This document shows, piece by piece, positions 14,701 through 15,468 of a DNA stretch of 15,468 nucleotides. The translations under genes were made by a program, and so were the position numbers. Numbering within the stretch: the stretch's first letter is position 1; every line of letters begins with the position of its first letter. This DNA is from an uncultured Ruminococcus sp. (lineage in GTDB: Bacteria > Bacillota > Clostridia > Oscillospirales > Ruminococcaceae): contig USEH01000026.1 in the NCBI GenBank assembly GCA_900553675.1, positions 1 through 15,468 on the forward strand, read 5' to 3'. The notes below the pieces were generated by a model that made no database searches, was not told the origin of the DNA, and was given only the letters and a program-made list of their open reading frames with translations.

Positions 14701-15468
14701 GTCTTGCCGGTTCCGGCATCCGAAGTGTCAAACACTGCCGCTGCGGTGTAGTCTGCAACGATTACTTCTGCACTGTTGGGGTCGGTGAAGGTAACGCCTG
14801 CAACAGCCGCGTCAGTATTGCCGTCGTAGGCTTTATCCGCGATTTCCACAGCCGCTACTGTCAACTCAGCCGGTAAAATGCTGACGGTCTTGCTGAATGT
14901 TGTACCGTTAGCATGAGTGTAATTGACAGTATATGTAAGATCATCAACCTTTGCTGCCGAAACCGTCCATGCGGAGAGATTTGGCGTAAACTCCCTGCCG
15001 CAAATTGTGACCGGCTGATACCGCATACCTGCCTTGACATCATCGGAACGGTCTGCACTGCCGCCGGCTATATCCGTGGGAGCGATAACCATTTCCTCGG
15101 TCAGGCTTTCGGTGGTGAAGCTGCCTTCGCCGGTGATGCTGCCTGTTCCGCTGATATCGCCGCCGTATGCAACGGCAATGTTGCCGCCGTTGTTGATGAT
15201 TGTGCCGTTGTTGGTGATTGAGCCGTCAACGGTGAGGGTCATGCCCGCCGGAACGGTCAGGCTGCTGCCCTCGTTTATGGTAAGGGTTTTGCCGGATTCT
15301 GCGGTGAGGTCTTGGATCAAAGTCTGATTGCCGTAAACTCCGCCGTTTGCATTGTCATATATTATGCCGCTCCATGCGGATTGGCTGTATTTGTCGGTGA
15401 TACTGTTCGCAGTAATAACGGCATTGCCGTTAACGCCGGTGGAGAAGGGGCAGCCGGAGCCGCTTTTG
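11664..15468 (-). CDS. Large extracellular repeat (adhesin-like) protein, both ends incomplete
   Basis: The frame is open from the right edge to a stop at 11664-11666, about 1,267 residues. A TTG at 15320 could be taken as a start, but the same frame continues upstream with matching composition (SGIIYDNANGGVYGNQT), so the true start lies beyond the window. The protein is rich in Gly, Thr, Ser and Val and poor in Lys, as in secreted proteins. Seen in order: beta-helix-like repeats (SLTVPAGMTLTVDGSITNNG), a YDG-type domain at about 14616-14870 (KAYDGNTDAA ... SNYTLTSGEFTTTGNITPR), an Ig-like domain ending in a C-x-H...C module, more beta-solenoid repeats, a second Ig-like domain (YDYTGSAIIPTVVV) with a C-x-H...C-x-x-C module, and a final domain broken at DGANA. 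The last ~18 codons (11664-11719) read permease DNA out of frame. No signal peptide, sortase motif or S-layer domain is visible because both ends are missing. Confidence 0.85.
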   Translation of the reverse strand, partial: KSGSGCPFSTGVNGNAVITANSITDKYSQSAWSGIIYDNANGGVYGNQTLIQDLTAESGKTLTINEGSSLTVPAGMTLTVDGSITNNGTIINNGGNIAVAYGGDISGTGSITGEGSFTTESLTEEMVIAPTDIAGGSADRSDDVKAGMRYQPVTICGREFTPNLSAWTVSAAKVDDLTYTVNYTHANGTTFSKTVSILPAELTVAAVEIADKAYDGNTDAAVAGVTFTDPNSAEVIVADYTAAAVFDTSDAGTGKTVTVTIALAGDSNYTLTSGEFTTTGNITPRTLTESDITVTLDNYTHTWAGEEIKPIPTLTRDNNGTLVTIDPSEYEVSYGNNGGEGQSFGFNKSPYVSITDKEGGNYSFDSILEYFTITCNHNFGFTGGSCTGWGKQADVEVTDGTTSQGYISTTEAPIDATKLREIVKYADTLSKSSGNPVTVKLHSGWEVPSDFILRVSHRINFVADENQIFKAGSIYRDSSDTELTLDAPSGTFSNAFSWEGAKFTLNNGTITSVTLLDNNSFIMNGGTVGYISDNAETTPSSVTITGGTVRVTLTALPATSLTVTGGTIGELKYKGTGTVTNTKLSGGSFTTITLPEGEPVSSILADGYAFYDSATNTEVADTSVSSLSDVFVAKAGSHVVSADLDFTGEVENPGVLETDGYHWESIPSAADESRMVCTLTLKDCIVPGNIALPDNAESITINLQGDSSVGGFVSTMTKYGENYNDPLYGFNLTITGTGSLTVGGSLGGSSGDNSLLTIDSGATVTVNGRVEANGTLIVNGSLTSSVMKDAAYVGKLSIGAGGKLAVSGSAGVTLNGIYDGRGIDLTNAFVIAEGGSFTADCQSYNIRVIASVPLTPEQQATVFSIPEHYLSDGYSVRYVSDGSNNLMTVVHADVTDATILSNTGMGGQLKIKYQPYTAVVDPAAYDYTGSAIIPTVVVTNIIDGTTIAPANYTVTAKNNNLQGTATVTIQAVGEYDFIITKTFEITCTHTAGNKNTGVCGICHKQMVAGAIRYNYTTQKDEVRSFDDPVEAWNYALGNSCDNLNIYADVTVDQVLEIPAGKDLFLNVENNKTLTGTAESTIDVYGQLDFGRGTIENTHNCSIRVYADADENGFTVFRMDEQNKTVDGVEVYGTGKVELRVGSVTDHITVSDGRTVKELLYFRSTYKSADGWVTGEALNATTLRGPVDIVDAPVAFQTGYSESKLNPEYKQGGSVVPLSLVAYPTDAIADMAIQWYAIVDGIETPIDGANACRQLSRRKKKATHSARL

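Noticed and set aside
15318..15320. TTG as the real start of the surface protein
   Set aside because: The frame is open to the right edge with the same repeat-like composition, and no signal peptide follows the TTG.

Overview
The window looks like a chromosomal segment of a low-to-mid GC Firmicute, most likely a gut Clostridia member of the Oscillospirales/Ruminococcus type. The signs are a tryptophan T-box leader, Clostridia-style hybrid kinases with the motif SMSHDIRTPMNAI, AGGAGG-type ribosome binding sites, consensus sigma-A promoters, and a large surface protein with YDG and C-x-H...C-x-x-C modules. The family-level placement is an inference from sequence style, not a database match.

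Region 1 (1-5702, minus strand) is a tryptophan biosynthesis operon transcribed right to left: promoter, tRNA-Trp T-box riboswitch, then trpE, trpG, trpD, trpC, trpF and trpB, with trpB cut by the left edge. Genes are packed with gaps of 14, 3, 12 and 10 bases and one 4-base overlap, so they are surely one transcript. Together they convert chorismate to anthranilate (TrpE/TrpG), then PRA (TrpD), CdRP (TrpF), indole-glycerol phosphate (TrpC) and tryptophan (TrpB with TrpA, expected just beyond the left edge). Uncharged tRNA-Trp binding the leader (specifier TGG, T-box bulge TGGC) switches the operon on. A 9-base inverted repeat straddling the -10 box suggests a possible extra DNA-level control.

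Region 2 (5703-11223, plus strand) starts from a second consensus promoter diverging from the trp promoter. It holds two adjacent hybrid sensor histidine kinases. The first is soluble, with PAS-like sensing modules including a cysteine-rich one. The second is membrane-anchored with an extracytoplasmic sensor. Both end in HisKA-HATPase-REC-REC. The second gene is broken by a one-base frameshift near its start. No HPt protein or DNA-binding regulator accompanies them. A strong 16-bp bidirectional terminator closes the region.

Region 3 (11224-15468, minus strand) contains the 3' third of an ABC-2 type permease gene, joined abruptly at about 11719 to the middle of a large extracellular repeat protein that runs off the right edge. 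Neither gene is intact at the join, so it is either a deletion/rearrangement scar or an assembly misjoin.

I saw no tRNA, rRNA, CRISPR array, transposase or phage gene. Nothing here is clearly a new biological system. The features that deserve a second look are the chimeric join, the frameshifted kinase, the cysteine-rich PAS module, and the unusual repeats in the trp promoter and leader.
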